Origin: Dyadobacter sp. LHD-138
GTDB taxonomy: Bacteria; Bacteroidota; Bacteroidia; Cytophagales; Spirosomataceae
NCBI RefSeq assembly: GCF_030929615.1
Contig: NZ_JAVFVU010000045.1
Coordinates: 1-55,340 of the forward strand
Length of the DNA stretch: 55,340 bases
Direction: 5' to 3'
The notes beneath the pieces were generated by a model. It was given only the letters and a program-made list of their open reading frames with translations. It made no database searches and was not told where the DNA came from. A program made the position numbers and the translations under genes. This document shows positions 27,529 to 34,455 of this stretch, piece after piece (positions within the stretch are counted from its first letter, which is position 1; each line of letters opens with the position of its first letter).

Positions 27529-27576
27529 GAAAAAGCTCTTCCGTGAAATTTAAACATTTCCTGAGGAGCTTTTTTA
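27529..27576 (+). terminator. Terminator after the YXWGXW gene
   Basis: AAAAAGCTC on the left pairs with GAGCTTTTTT on the right, with a partly paired interior (GTGAAAT/ATTTC), followed by the T-run of the right arm. It lies 15-60 bp after the stop codon on the plus strand. Confidence 0.7.
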
Positions 27577-27623
27577 TGTATTGTTCTTTTTAAATTAATG
27601 CATTTCTTATTTGTTACGTTTTG

Positions 27624-27639
27624 ATTTGAATAGTCAAAT
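27624..27639. promoter_or_regulatory. Inverted repeat upstream of the GntR gene, possible operator
   Basis: ATTTGA-ATAG-TCAAAT is a perfect 6-bp inverted repeat with a 4-bp spacer, 50 bp before the regulator start. Dyads of this kind upstream of GntR genes are often autoregulatory sites; nothing else supports the call. Confidence 0.3.
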
Positions 27640-27689
27640 TTTGAGGAAATGTAGTAATTTTAACACACTTTAAACACATAAACGCTTTA

Positions 27690-28712
27690 ATGGAAATCCA
27701 GTTTGATATCGACTTTAAAGAGAGTGCGCCAAAGTACATGCAAATTATCAAATCGTTACTGTTGGCCATTGGTAAAGGGAAGCTAAAAAGAGGAGATAAA
27801 ATACCGTCTATCAACCAGTTAAGCGAAGAATATTTACTTTCTCGTGATACGGTTGAGAAGGCGTATAAACATCTGATCAAAGACGGCGTTTTAATATCGG
27901 TGCGGGGCAAAGGTTATTTCATCAACCGGGTTGATATTGAAACGACTTCGAGAATTTTGCTGGTTTTCAATAAAATAAGTAATTATAAAAAACAGATCTA
28001 TAATTCTTTTGTAGAAAATGTAGGTAGAAATGTTATTGTGGACCTTCACATTCACCACTCCAACATTAATATTTTCAATAATTTAATCAAGAACAGTATC
28101 GGCGAATATGATTACTATGTAATCATGCCGCATTTCTATGAGAACGAGGAAGAGGCCATAAAAATATTAAAACTGATTCCGCCGGAGAAGCTGATTTTAC
28201 TGGATAAGGATATACTGGAATCAGGTCTTTTGAAACATTCTTCCGTATACCAGAACTTTGAAAAGGATATTCTCCATTCTTTAAATGAAGCGATTGATTT
28301 ACTGAAAGTTTACAACAAGCTAATCCTGATTTTCCCGACATTGATCCCTTATCCTAAGGAAATCATCAAAGGTTTCAGGCTTTTCTGTATCCAGCATCAG
28401 TTTGATCATGAGATTATTTATGAGACCGATGAAAACATTGTCGTCCTGAAAGACGCAGCTTATGTGATTATTGAAGAAACTGATCTGGTGAATTTGATCA
28501 AAAAATGCAATGAACAGGGACTGGTCGTGGGCAAAGACGTGGGCATCATCTCTTACAATGAAACACCTTTAAAGGAAATTTTACTGGACGGCATCACCAC
28601 CATTTCAACCGATCATGAACAAATGGGGAAATCTGCCGCACGGCTGGTTATGCAAAGTAAAGCCGAAAGCATTAAAAATCCGTTTACGCTGATCCGGAGG
28701 AAGTCGTTATAA
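27690..28712 (+). CDS. GntR-family transcriptional regulator with sugar-binding-type effector domain
   Basis: The 340-residue DNA-binding regulator has an N-terminal GntR winged helix at about residues 10-75 (LKRGDKIPSINQLSEEYLLS, DTVEKAYKHLIKDGVLISVR, GKGYFIN). The C-terminal part resembles periplasmic-binding-protein/LacI effector domains (YDYYVIMPHF, KLILLDKDIL, VGKDVGIISYNETPLKEIL, DGITTISTDHEQMGKSAARL), as in the FucR-like GntR proteins of Bacteroidota. It converges on rhaI, so L-rhamnose or L-rhamnulose is the likely effector and the rha genes the likely targets; this is inferred from position. Confidence 0.88.
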   Translation: MEIQFDIDFKESAPKYMQIIKSLLLAIGKGKLKRGDKIPSINQLSEEYLLSRDTVEKAYKHLIKDGVLISVRGKGYFINRVDIETTSRILLVFNKISNYKKQIYNSFVENVGRNVIVDLHIHHSNINIFNNLIKNSIGEYDYYVIMPHFYENEEEAIKILKLIPPEKLILLDKDILESGLLKHSSVYQNFEKDILHSLNEAIDLLKVYNKLILIFPTLIPYPKEIIKGFRLFCIQHQFDHEIIYETDENIVVLKDAAYVIIEETDLVNLIKKCNEQGLVVGKDVGIISYNETPLKEILLDGITTISTDHEQMGKSAARLVMQSKAESIKNPFTLIRRKSL

Positions 28713-28718
28713 ACAAAG

Positions 28719-28747
28719 TTGCCATCCCGGAAACTTCGGAATGGCAA
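28719..28747. terminator. Bidirectional terminator between the GntR gene and rhaI
   Basis: TTGCCAT (28719-28725) pairs with ATGGCAA (28741-28747), with CCG/CGG pairing inside. T-rich sequence follows on both strands (TTTACTTTTC on plus, CTTTGTTT on minus). It lies in the 61-bp gap between two convergent genes. Confidence 0.75.
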
Positions 28748-28773
28748 TTTACTTTTCATATCCATTGCAAATT

Positions 28774-30057
28774 TTATAACCCGGTTGCCACCGTTACGGT
28801 ACCTCGCTCGCTGATCAGATTTTCTCTGATTTTAAGGTCACGGAAAAGTCCGATCGGATCCAGAGAACCGCCGCTATGCAGCATCGCTTCTCTTACCAAA
28901 GGACGTACATCCGTTCTGAAAGCATTTTGTAATAACTGCTGAGCCAATACCACATCATTGTTCTGACGAGCTTTTTCCAGTTTTTTAGTATCCAGAATAA
29001 GTGCCTGCGCATACGACAACAGGATTGCTTCGACAGACTGCATCAAATCTTCCAGCGGATCTTTCACATTGTGGCTTGCATCGATCATCCAGGCAAATCC
29101 ATCACTGCCTTTGCCGGCACGTTTCATTCCTTCAACCAGCTCCACAAAAATCAGGAACAACATATAAGGTCTGATACTGCCCACTGTCAAATCATCATCT
29201 CCATATTTCGAGTCGTTGAAATGGAAGCCAGCCAAACGATTCTCCATCATCAGCGTCGCCACAATCTGCTCGATATTGGCATTGGGCAAATGGTGTCCCA
29301 AATCAACCAGTACGTCTGCTTTCGGTCCCAGTTTGTTGCAGAACAGCAATGAACTTCCCCAATCCTGAATAACGGTTGAATAGAAATTCGGCTCGTACGC
29401 TTTGTACTCCACGAAAACTTTCCAGTCATCAGGAAGCGCCGCATAAATTTCCTGCAAAGATTCCAGCGTGTTCCGGAAAGACCGCACAAAATTCGACTGT
29501 CCAGGAAAACAGGAACCATCCGAAAGCCAGATTGAAAGCGCCTTCGATCCCAGTTCTTTGCCGTACTTAATTACTTCAATATTATGTTCAACCGCCTGCT
29601 TGCGCACTTTCGGATCCACGTGTGACAGCGAGCCATATTTATAGGATAGCTCCTGATTTTTCTGATCCTGGAACGTGTTCGAGTTTACGGCATCAAATTT
29701 TAAATCCAGTGACGACGCCAGATCAATCATCGCGTTGGCATCACTCGGGATATCCCATGGAATGTGCAGGGATATGGATCCGCTAGAACGGTTCAAAGCA
29801 TGTAAAATACCTACATCTTCTATTTTCTCAACGAGAGATCCCGGTTCCCCGGCACCCGAGAAACGTCCGAAACGTGTTCCGCCCGTTCCTAATGCCCAGC
29901 TTGGTATGGCTACCTGAAACGCCTGCAACGTTTTCACGATCGCATGGGCGTCGATACCCTGTTCCCCTAACTGTTCCTTTAGAAATATGAACTGGTTGTT
30001 ATGTTTCCCAAGCAAACCTTCATTATGCTGGTCAATCCGATATTGTTCTATTTTCAT
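28774..30057 (-). CDS. rhaI: L-rhamnose isomerase, RhaI (Pseudomonas stutzeri) type
   Basis: The enzyme converts L-rhamnose to L-rhamnulose, the first step of cytosolic rhamnose catabolism. The 427-residue TIM-barrel protein has the diagnostic segment WALGTGGTRFGRF (residues 54-66). Putative metal-binding and catalytic acids lie at Glu217 (KVFVEYKAYEP), Asp252 (VLVDLGHH, with His255) and Asp282/Asp287-289 (FHFNDSKYGDDDL). It is the RhaI branch that can act on several sugars in vitro, distinct from E. coli RhaA, so activity on other aldoses is possible. It lies downstream of the aldolase/dehydrogenase gene on the same strand but is separated from it by a terminator-like hairpin. Confidence 0.92.
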   Translation of the reverse strand: MKIEQYRIDQHNEGLLGKHNNQFIFLKEQLGEQGIDAHAIVKTLQAFQVAIPSWALGTGGTRFGRFSGAGEPGSLVEKIEDVGILHALNRSSGSISLHIPWDIPSDANAMIDLASSLDLKFDAVNSNTFQDQKNQELSYKYGSLSHVDPKVRKQAVEHNIEVIKYGKELGSKALSIWLSDGSCFPGQSNFVRSFRNTLESLQEIYAALPDDWKVFVEYKAYEPNFYSTVIQDWGSSLLFCNKLGPKADVLVDLGHHLPNANIEQIVATLMMENRLAGFHFNDSKYGDDDLTVGSIRPYMLFLIFVELVEGMKRAGKGSDGFAWMIDASHNVKDPLEDLMQSVEAILLSYAQALILDTKKLEKARQNNDVVLAQQLLQNAFRTDVRPLVREAMLHSGGSLDPIGLFRDLKIRENLISERGTVTVATGL

Positions 30058-30157
30058 CTTTTTAGCATTAGAGATTTTAAGATTCAGAGTGAAGAAAACG
30101 GGTTAAAAAAGTTGCTGTACATTAAATCATCAACGCTCCTTTCAGTCCTTTATAAAA

Positions 30158-30200
30158 AAAAGCTGTGCCAAAAGTAAAGTTTACCTTTGACACAGCTTTT
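30158..30200 (-). terminator. Strong hairpin between the rha aldolase/dehydrogenase gene and rhaI
   Basis: AAAAGCTGTG (30158-30167) pairs perfectly with CACAGCTTTT (30191-30200). The stem continues through CAAA/TTTG and GTAAA/TTTAC with two mismatches, so about 20 pairs form. On the minus strand it ends in a run of T (TTTTTTTATA). It lies directly after the stop of the upstream gene and should terminate most transcripts before rhaI. Confidence 0.75.
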
Positions 30201-30210
30201 GCTTTAAGCA

Positions 30211-32334
30211 CTAGCGAACAAATGCAGCCGGCACGCCACCATCAATGTTCAGCACATTTCCGGTACTTTTCCCTAACAATCCACCAACGAATACAAAAAC
30301 GCCGTTTGCAATATCTTCTGTATGAATTTCAGCGTTCAAAACGGTGCGTTTTGCATAATAAGCTGGCAATTCTTCAATTTTAATGCCATATGCTTTCGCA
30401 CGGCCTGCAGCCCATCCGCTTTCCCAGATCTTGCTTCCGGAAATAACGGCATCAGGATTCACCACATTGACACGGATTTTATCCGGTCCCAATTCTGCTG
30501 CCAGAAGTCTGGTCATGTGTTGCTGAGCCGCTTTTGCCGTTCCGTATGCTACGTTATTTGGTCCTGAAACCAATCCGTTTTTACTTGCAATGTTGATAAT
30601 ATCGCCTCCCAATCCCTGCTGACGCATCACCGCCACAGACTCCTGAGAAACCAGGAACTGACCTTTTACCAAAACATCCTGCAAAATATCCCAGTCCTTG
30701 ATCGTCGTTTCTGCCAATGGCTTCGAAATCGAAAGTCCCGCGCAGTTTACGATGATATCAACACCGCCAAATTTCAATTTCGTTGTATGCAAACCTTGTT
30801 TGATCTGGTCAACTTCCAATACGTTGGCGTTGGCTGTTGCCGAAAAATCCTTGCCAAATTTGGCATCAAATTCGTTTTTTGTTTCAGCCAGCGCTTTATC
30901 ATCAATGTCTGAGATCACAACACAAGCACCTTCCTCAAGGAATTTCTGTGCGATTGCCTTACCAATACCACCCGATCCGCCGGTTACGAAAGCCACTTTA
31001 CGGGAAAGTGATTTTTCTTTCGGCATACGCTGTAATTTAGCTTCTTCCAATAACCAGTATTCGATATCAAAAGCTTCCTGCTCCGGCAAAGAAACGTATG
31101 ATGAAACTGCTTCCGCGCCTTTCATTACATTAATTGCATTGGTGTAGAATTCCGCCGCCACACGTGCCGTTTGTTTGTCTTTTGCAAACGAGAACATACC
31201 TACACCCGGATACAAAATAATGACCGGATTCGGGTCACGAACGGCCGGACTGTTATCATGTTTGCAACGGTCATAATATGCCTGATAGTCGACGCGGTAT
31301 GCTTCAAATTGCGGACGGATAGCATCCAGAATGGCTTGCGCATCCCCCGATAACGCTTCCAGAGAAAGATCCAAAACCAACGGACGGATCTTAGTACGCA
31401 GGAAGTGGTCAGGACAACTTGTTCCCAATGGTGCCAGCTTATCCAGATCGTTACTGTTGATGAATTCCAGTACGCGGGCATCATCCGTAAAGTGACCAAC
31501 CATTGTCTGACGATCAGAAGCAAGTCCTCTCAAATAAGGTGCCAGCTGACCGGCAATTTCCAAACGGCGATCCGCAGCCAGGCTTTCCTGTTTTGCGCCA
31601 CCGAAAACAGCACGTTTTTTGCCGTAGTTTGCTTCAAGGTATGCGGATGCTTTTTCAATGACATCCAACGTATTGATATAAGATTCGTAAGCAGTGTCAC
31701 CCCAGGTAAACAAACCGTGTCCACCCAAAACGATTCCACGGATGCCCGGGTTATCGGCAAGTGTTTTTTCCAGTGTAAGACCTAAATCAAAACCCGGACG
31801 CTGCCAAGGTACCCACGCCAGTTCACCGTTGAACAATTCCTGCGTAATCGCCTCGCCTTCTTTCGAAGCAGCAATGGCGATCAGTGCGTCAGGGTGCAGG
31901 TGATCGATATGTTTGAACGGCAATAAACCGTGCAAAGGCGTATCAATGGAAGGCGCCTTCGATTTCAGATCGTAAATGCAATGATTGAAAAGCTCAACCA
32001 TTTCATCTTCAAATGCCAGACCGCGATAAATATTTTTCAGAGCATGCAGACGATTTTGATAAAGACCAGCCAATCCGCTTCTTTTCAACGTTCCGATATC
32101 ACCACCTGAACCTTTGATCCACATCACCTCAACATCGTTGCCTGTCAACGGATCCTTTTCGATGGTTTTACAGCTGGTGTTACCGCCCGCATAGTTTGTA
32201 AGACGAAGATCCGCTCCCAATAAATTGGAACGGTAAAGAAGTAATTCCACCTGGTCGTCACCTAAAGAAGCCGCTTTTTCTTCATCCCAAAGATAACTCA
32301 CGTACTTGTACTGCTCTGCTTTTAAAATGCTCAT
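30211..32334 (-). CDS. rhaEW: Rhamnulose-1-phosphate aldolase / lactaldehyde dehydrogenase fusion
   Basis: The 707-residue bifunctional enzyme cleaves L-rhamnulose-1-phosphate to DHAP and L-lactaldehyde in its N-terminal class II aldolase part and oxidises lactaldehyde in its C-terminal SDR part. The aldolase half (about 20-430) has NYAGGNTSCK, the metal-site segment KHIDHLHPDAL and VLGGHGLFTWGD. The SDR half begins near 447 (VTGGSGGIG from about 450) and has Tyr597-x3-Lys601 (YGTAK), so both active sites look intact. This RhaEW/RhaD-type fusion is typical of bacteria with RhaI. It is first of the minus-strand rha pair; a candidate operator lies about 120 bp upstream. No rhamnulokinase, needed to make its substrate, is nearby. 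Confidence 0.93.
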   Translation of the reverse strand: MSILKAEQYKYVSYLWDEEKAASLGDDQVELLLYRSNLLGADLRLTNYAGGNTSCKTIEKDPLTGNDVEVMWIKGSGGDIGTLKRSGLAGLYQNRLHALKNIYRGLAFEDEMVELFNHCIYDLKSKAPSIDTPLHGLLPFKHIDHLHPDALIAIAASKEGEAITQELFNGELAWVPWQRPGFDLGLTLEKTLADNPGIRGIVLGGHGLFTWGDTAYESYINTLDVIEKASAYLEANYGKKRAVFGGAKQESLAADRRLEIAGQLAPYLRGLASDRQTMVGHFTDDARVLEFINSNDLDKLAPLGTSCPDHFLRTKIRPLVLDLSLEALSGDAQAILDAIRPQFEAYRVDYQAYYDRCKHDNSPAVRDPNPVIILYPGVGMFSFAKDKQTARVAAEFYTNAINVMKGAEAVSSYVSLPEQEAFDIEYWLLEEAKLQRMPKEKSLSRKVAFVTGGSGGIGKAIAQKFLEEGACVVISDIDDKALAETKNEFDAKFGKDFSATANANVLEVDQIKQGLHTTKLKFGGVDIIVNCAGLSISKPLAETTIKDWDILQDVLVKGQFLVSQESVAVMRQQGLGGDIINIASKNGLVSGPNNVAYGTAKAAQQHMTRLLAAELGPDKIRVNVVNPDAVISGSKIWESGWAAGRAKAYGIKIEELPAYYAKRTVLNAEIHTEDIANGVFVFVGGLLGKSTGNVLNIDGGVPAAFVR

Positions 32335-32424
32335 ATTGTTTTGTTTTTATAATCACTTTTTCGTTAAAACCGCTTAAAAATCATGGGTGAGTAAAATCAA
32401 TTTATTTCACTTTTAATTACGATA

Positions 32425-32432
32425 CAAGATTA
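32425..32432 (-). promoter_or_regulatory. Possible -7 box for the rha aldolase/dehydrogenase gene
   Basis: Read on the minus strand this is TAATCTTG, one mismatch from TAnnTTTG. It lies about 90 bp upstream of the ATG and just downstream of the GC-richer dyad at 32448-32474. It is a weak call. Confidence 0.35.
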
Positions 32433-32447
32433 GAAAACTTCGCTTTG

Positions 32448-32474
32448 GGTACCGTCCTGTGGTATCCTGCATAC
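32448..32474. promoter_or_regulatory. Candidate operator upstream of the rha genes
   Basis: In an otherwise AT-rich leader there is a short GC-richer patch with symmetric and repeated parts. GTAT-CCTGC-ATAC (32462-32474) is a 4-bp inverted repeat with a 5-bp spacer. GGTACCGTCCTG and GGTATCCTG form an imperfect direct repeat. The position just upstream of a weak -7 box would suit an activator or repressor such as the GntR protein at 27690. No second copy was found near rhaI. Confidence 0.3.
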
Positions 32475-32511
32475 TAAAAAAATATAAGATAAATAAGTTA
32501 TTTTTTAATTA

Positions 32512-32547
32512 AAACGGCCTGAGCAGAGATATCTACCCAGGCCGTTT
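32512..32547 (-). terminator. Terminator of the LRR/T9SS gene
   Basis: Perfect 10-bp arms AAACGGCCTG (32512-32521) and CAGGCCGTTT (32538-32547) lie 24 bp past the stop codon. On the minus strand they are followed by TTAATT. Confidence 0.65.
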
Positions 32548-32570
32548 GGCAAGAAAGTATATTTAACCTG

Positions 32571-34252
32571 TTAATTTTGAATGACTATTTTCCTCGTTTC
32601 TTCCCCTACTTTGATTAAATAAAGTCCGTCCAAAAGCTTGTCCGTACGAACTGGCTGCGCAGGATTGACTTTTTGTTCCAACACAACCCTGCCCGTAGCA
32701 TTCCTGATTTCAACGGCCTCTTCCCTATCCAATCCGGAAACAAAAAACTCATTTTTGGCAGGATTCGGATAAACACTGAGTTTTGTTTTATCCTGTTTTA
32801 CGGTAATGATCCGTGCGTATTCCGATTTCCCGTCCCAGTCCAGTTGTTTCAGGCGGTAGTAGGTTTTGAAATAGGGTTTTGTATCCAGAAAGGTATAGGT
32901 TTTATCGCCCAGATGATCGCCCAGTCCATCGACGAAACCGATGTTTTCAAACGTTTTCGCATCGGCACTGCGTTCGATATGAAAGCCTTTGTTGTTGGTT
33001 TCTGAGGTTGTTTTCCAGGTGAGGAGGTTTTCTGAGTCATGACGCACTCCATCGAACGAAAGCAATTTTACAGGAAAAGGCGCCAGCTGATCAACAATAT
33101 AATTTTCACTAACCAGTGTGAGGCCGGGGACCAAACTATTTGTTACCTCTACTCGATAGGTTCCCAAAGTGAATCCAGGATAATTACTAAGACCTATTTG
33201 ATTTGCCACAAGCTCATTATTTTTATACCATTTATATGTATTGTTGGTTGTGACTCCCCCTGACCTCTGTGCCATTAACAACTCTCCCGATCCGGATTGC
33301 TCACTCAGCGGTACTGCCACATCCAATGAAAACTTTGCTTGATTACTGTAACTATCTAATCGACTGATATTCGTTTCCATTCCCGCAAACGTAAAAGAGT
33401 TGCCGGAGATATCAACAAATGCAGAAATGGGAATGCCGGATAAATTGGGGATTGTTCCGCCCAAAGGCGACCACTTACTCGGCTTGCCCCAATCCTGGAC
33501 ATAGCTTAAATCCAAATAGGTGAGGTTTGTCAGATTCCCAAAAGAGGATGGAAAGAGCCACTGAAATTATTATCTGATAGATCCAGATGCTTTAATTTAG
33601 TTAAGTTCCCTAATACTGTCGGAATGTTACCATTTAAGTTGTGCTTCTCTAGATTCAAGTATTCCAAATTAACCAAATTTCCCAATTCATTTGGTAAAGG
33701 GTCACTTAGTGGGTTTTCATATACCGATGGAAATGTTTGGCCAATATCTAAGTACTTTAATTTTACCAAATTTCCTATACTGGCAGGTATAGACCCTGAA
33801 AATGAGTTACGGCTGAGTTCCAGACGTTCCAGGTTAATCAGATTACCAATTTCGTTAGGAATAGGTCCATACACTTGCCCAAGAGAAATCTCACTCAGAT
33901 CAGGACCACCACTTACCAATACAAGTGATTTTAACGCTGTCAAATTACCTATTTCGGGAGGAATTACACCACTTAAATATACAGTTGCCAAAATTAATTC
34001 CGTCACGCGCCCGTTTTCACAGGTTATCCCATTCCATCCGCAGGGATTATCCCCAGGAACACCGGGAAATTGCCAAGGCCGGTCAGGATAACTATTATCC
34101 CAAGCCCATGAACCCATTTTCTCGGAAATAGCTTTTAAAGCCAACCGGTCATCTTCCAGTGTTTGTGCAAAACTACCCGTAACAGAAAACAGGAGATAAA
34201 AAGTAAGTAATAATGTTTCATAGTGCTTCAACAAGTGTGAATTAAAATACAA
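32571..34252 (-). pseudogene. Secreted plant-type leucine-rich-repeat protein with T9SS tail, frameshifted
   Basis: Two open frames (33530-34252 and 32571-33515) are parts of one gene. The first gives a signal peptide (LLTFYLLFSVTGSFAQ), an LRR cap like plant LRRNT_2 (DDRLALKAISEKMGSWAWDN, then DNPCGWNGITCENGRVTEL) and repeats of the L-SG-IP-IGNL type. It stops at HPLLGI because one base is missing. Adding one base near 33550-33555 (AAA run on plus) continues the repeat as SGSFPSSFGNLTNLTYLDLS in the second frame and restores a product of about 560 residues. The second part ends in a linker common to Spirosomaceae T9SS cargo and a type A sorting domain (LSVYPNPAKNEFFVSGL to KIVIQN). A sequencing error is as likely as a true mutation. 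Export by the type IX system is predicted. Confidence 0.8.
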
Positions 34253-34327
34253 CGTAACGAAATTCAGGCAGAATGAAACAGCATCATTCTTGCCGGTTTA
34301 TTAAAAAGAAGTTGTTAAGAAACGTTG

Positions 34328-34362
34328 AAAAAAAATCGACAGTAACGGATGTCACTGTCGAT
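34328..34362 (-). terminator. Terminator of the prolyl oligopeptidase gene
   Basis: ATCGACAGT (34335-34343) and ACTGTCGAT (34354-34362) form a perfect 9-bp stem with a 10-nt loop. On the minus strand it is followed by eight T, a textbook rho-independent terminator about 95 bp after the stop. Confidence 0.85.
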
Positions 34363-34455
34363 GTAATTACTCAAATTTCAAACAAAAAATCAGCAAATCA
34401 AATTAATATATCAATAATTTAATTTTCGGTTACTTGCATTAATACTAAAACCTAA

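Noticed and set aside
27118..27546. Second-frame open frame of 142 codons over the low-complexity tail of the YXWGXW gene
   Set aside because: The Arg/Asn/Ser-rich repeats leave several frames open by composition; the main frame continues from a signal peptide and conserved repeats.
26000..28000. CRISPR-like or tandem DNA repeats in the YXWGXW region
   Set aside because: The repetition is at the protein level (aromatic motifs and Arg/Asn runs) with no regular DNA unit or spacers.
30698..31147. Plus-strand open frame of 149 codons within the rha aldolase/dehydrogenase gene
   Set aside because: It is antisense to the conserved SDR domain and has no family resemblance.
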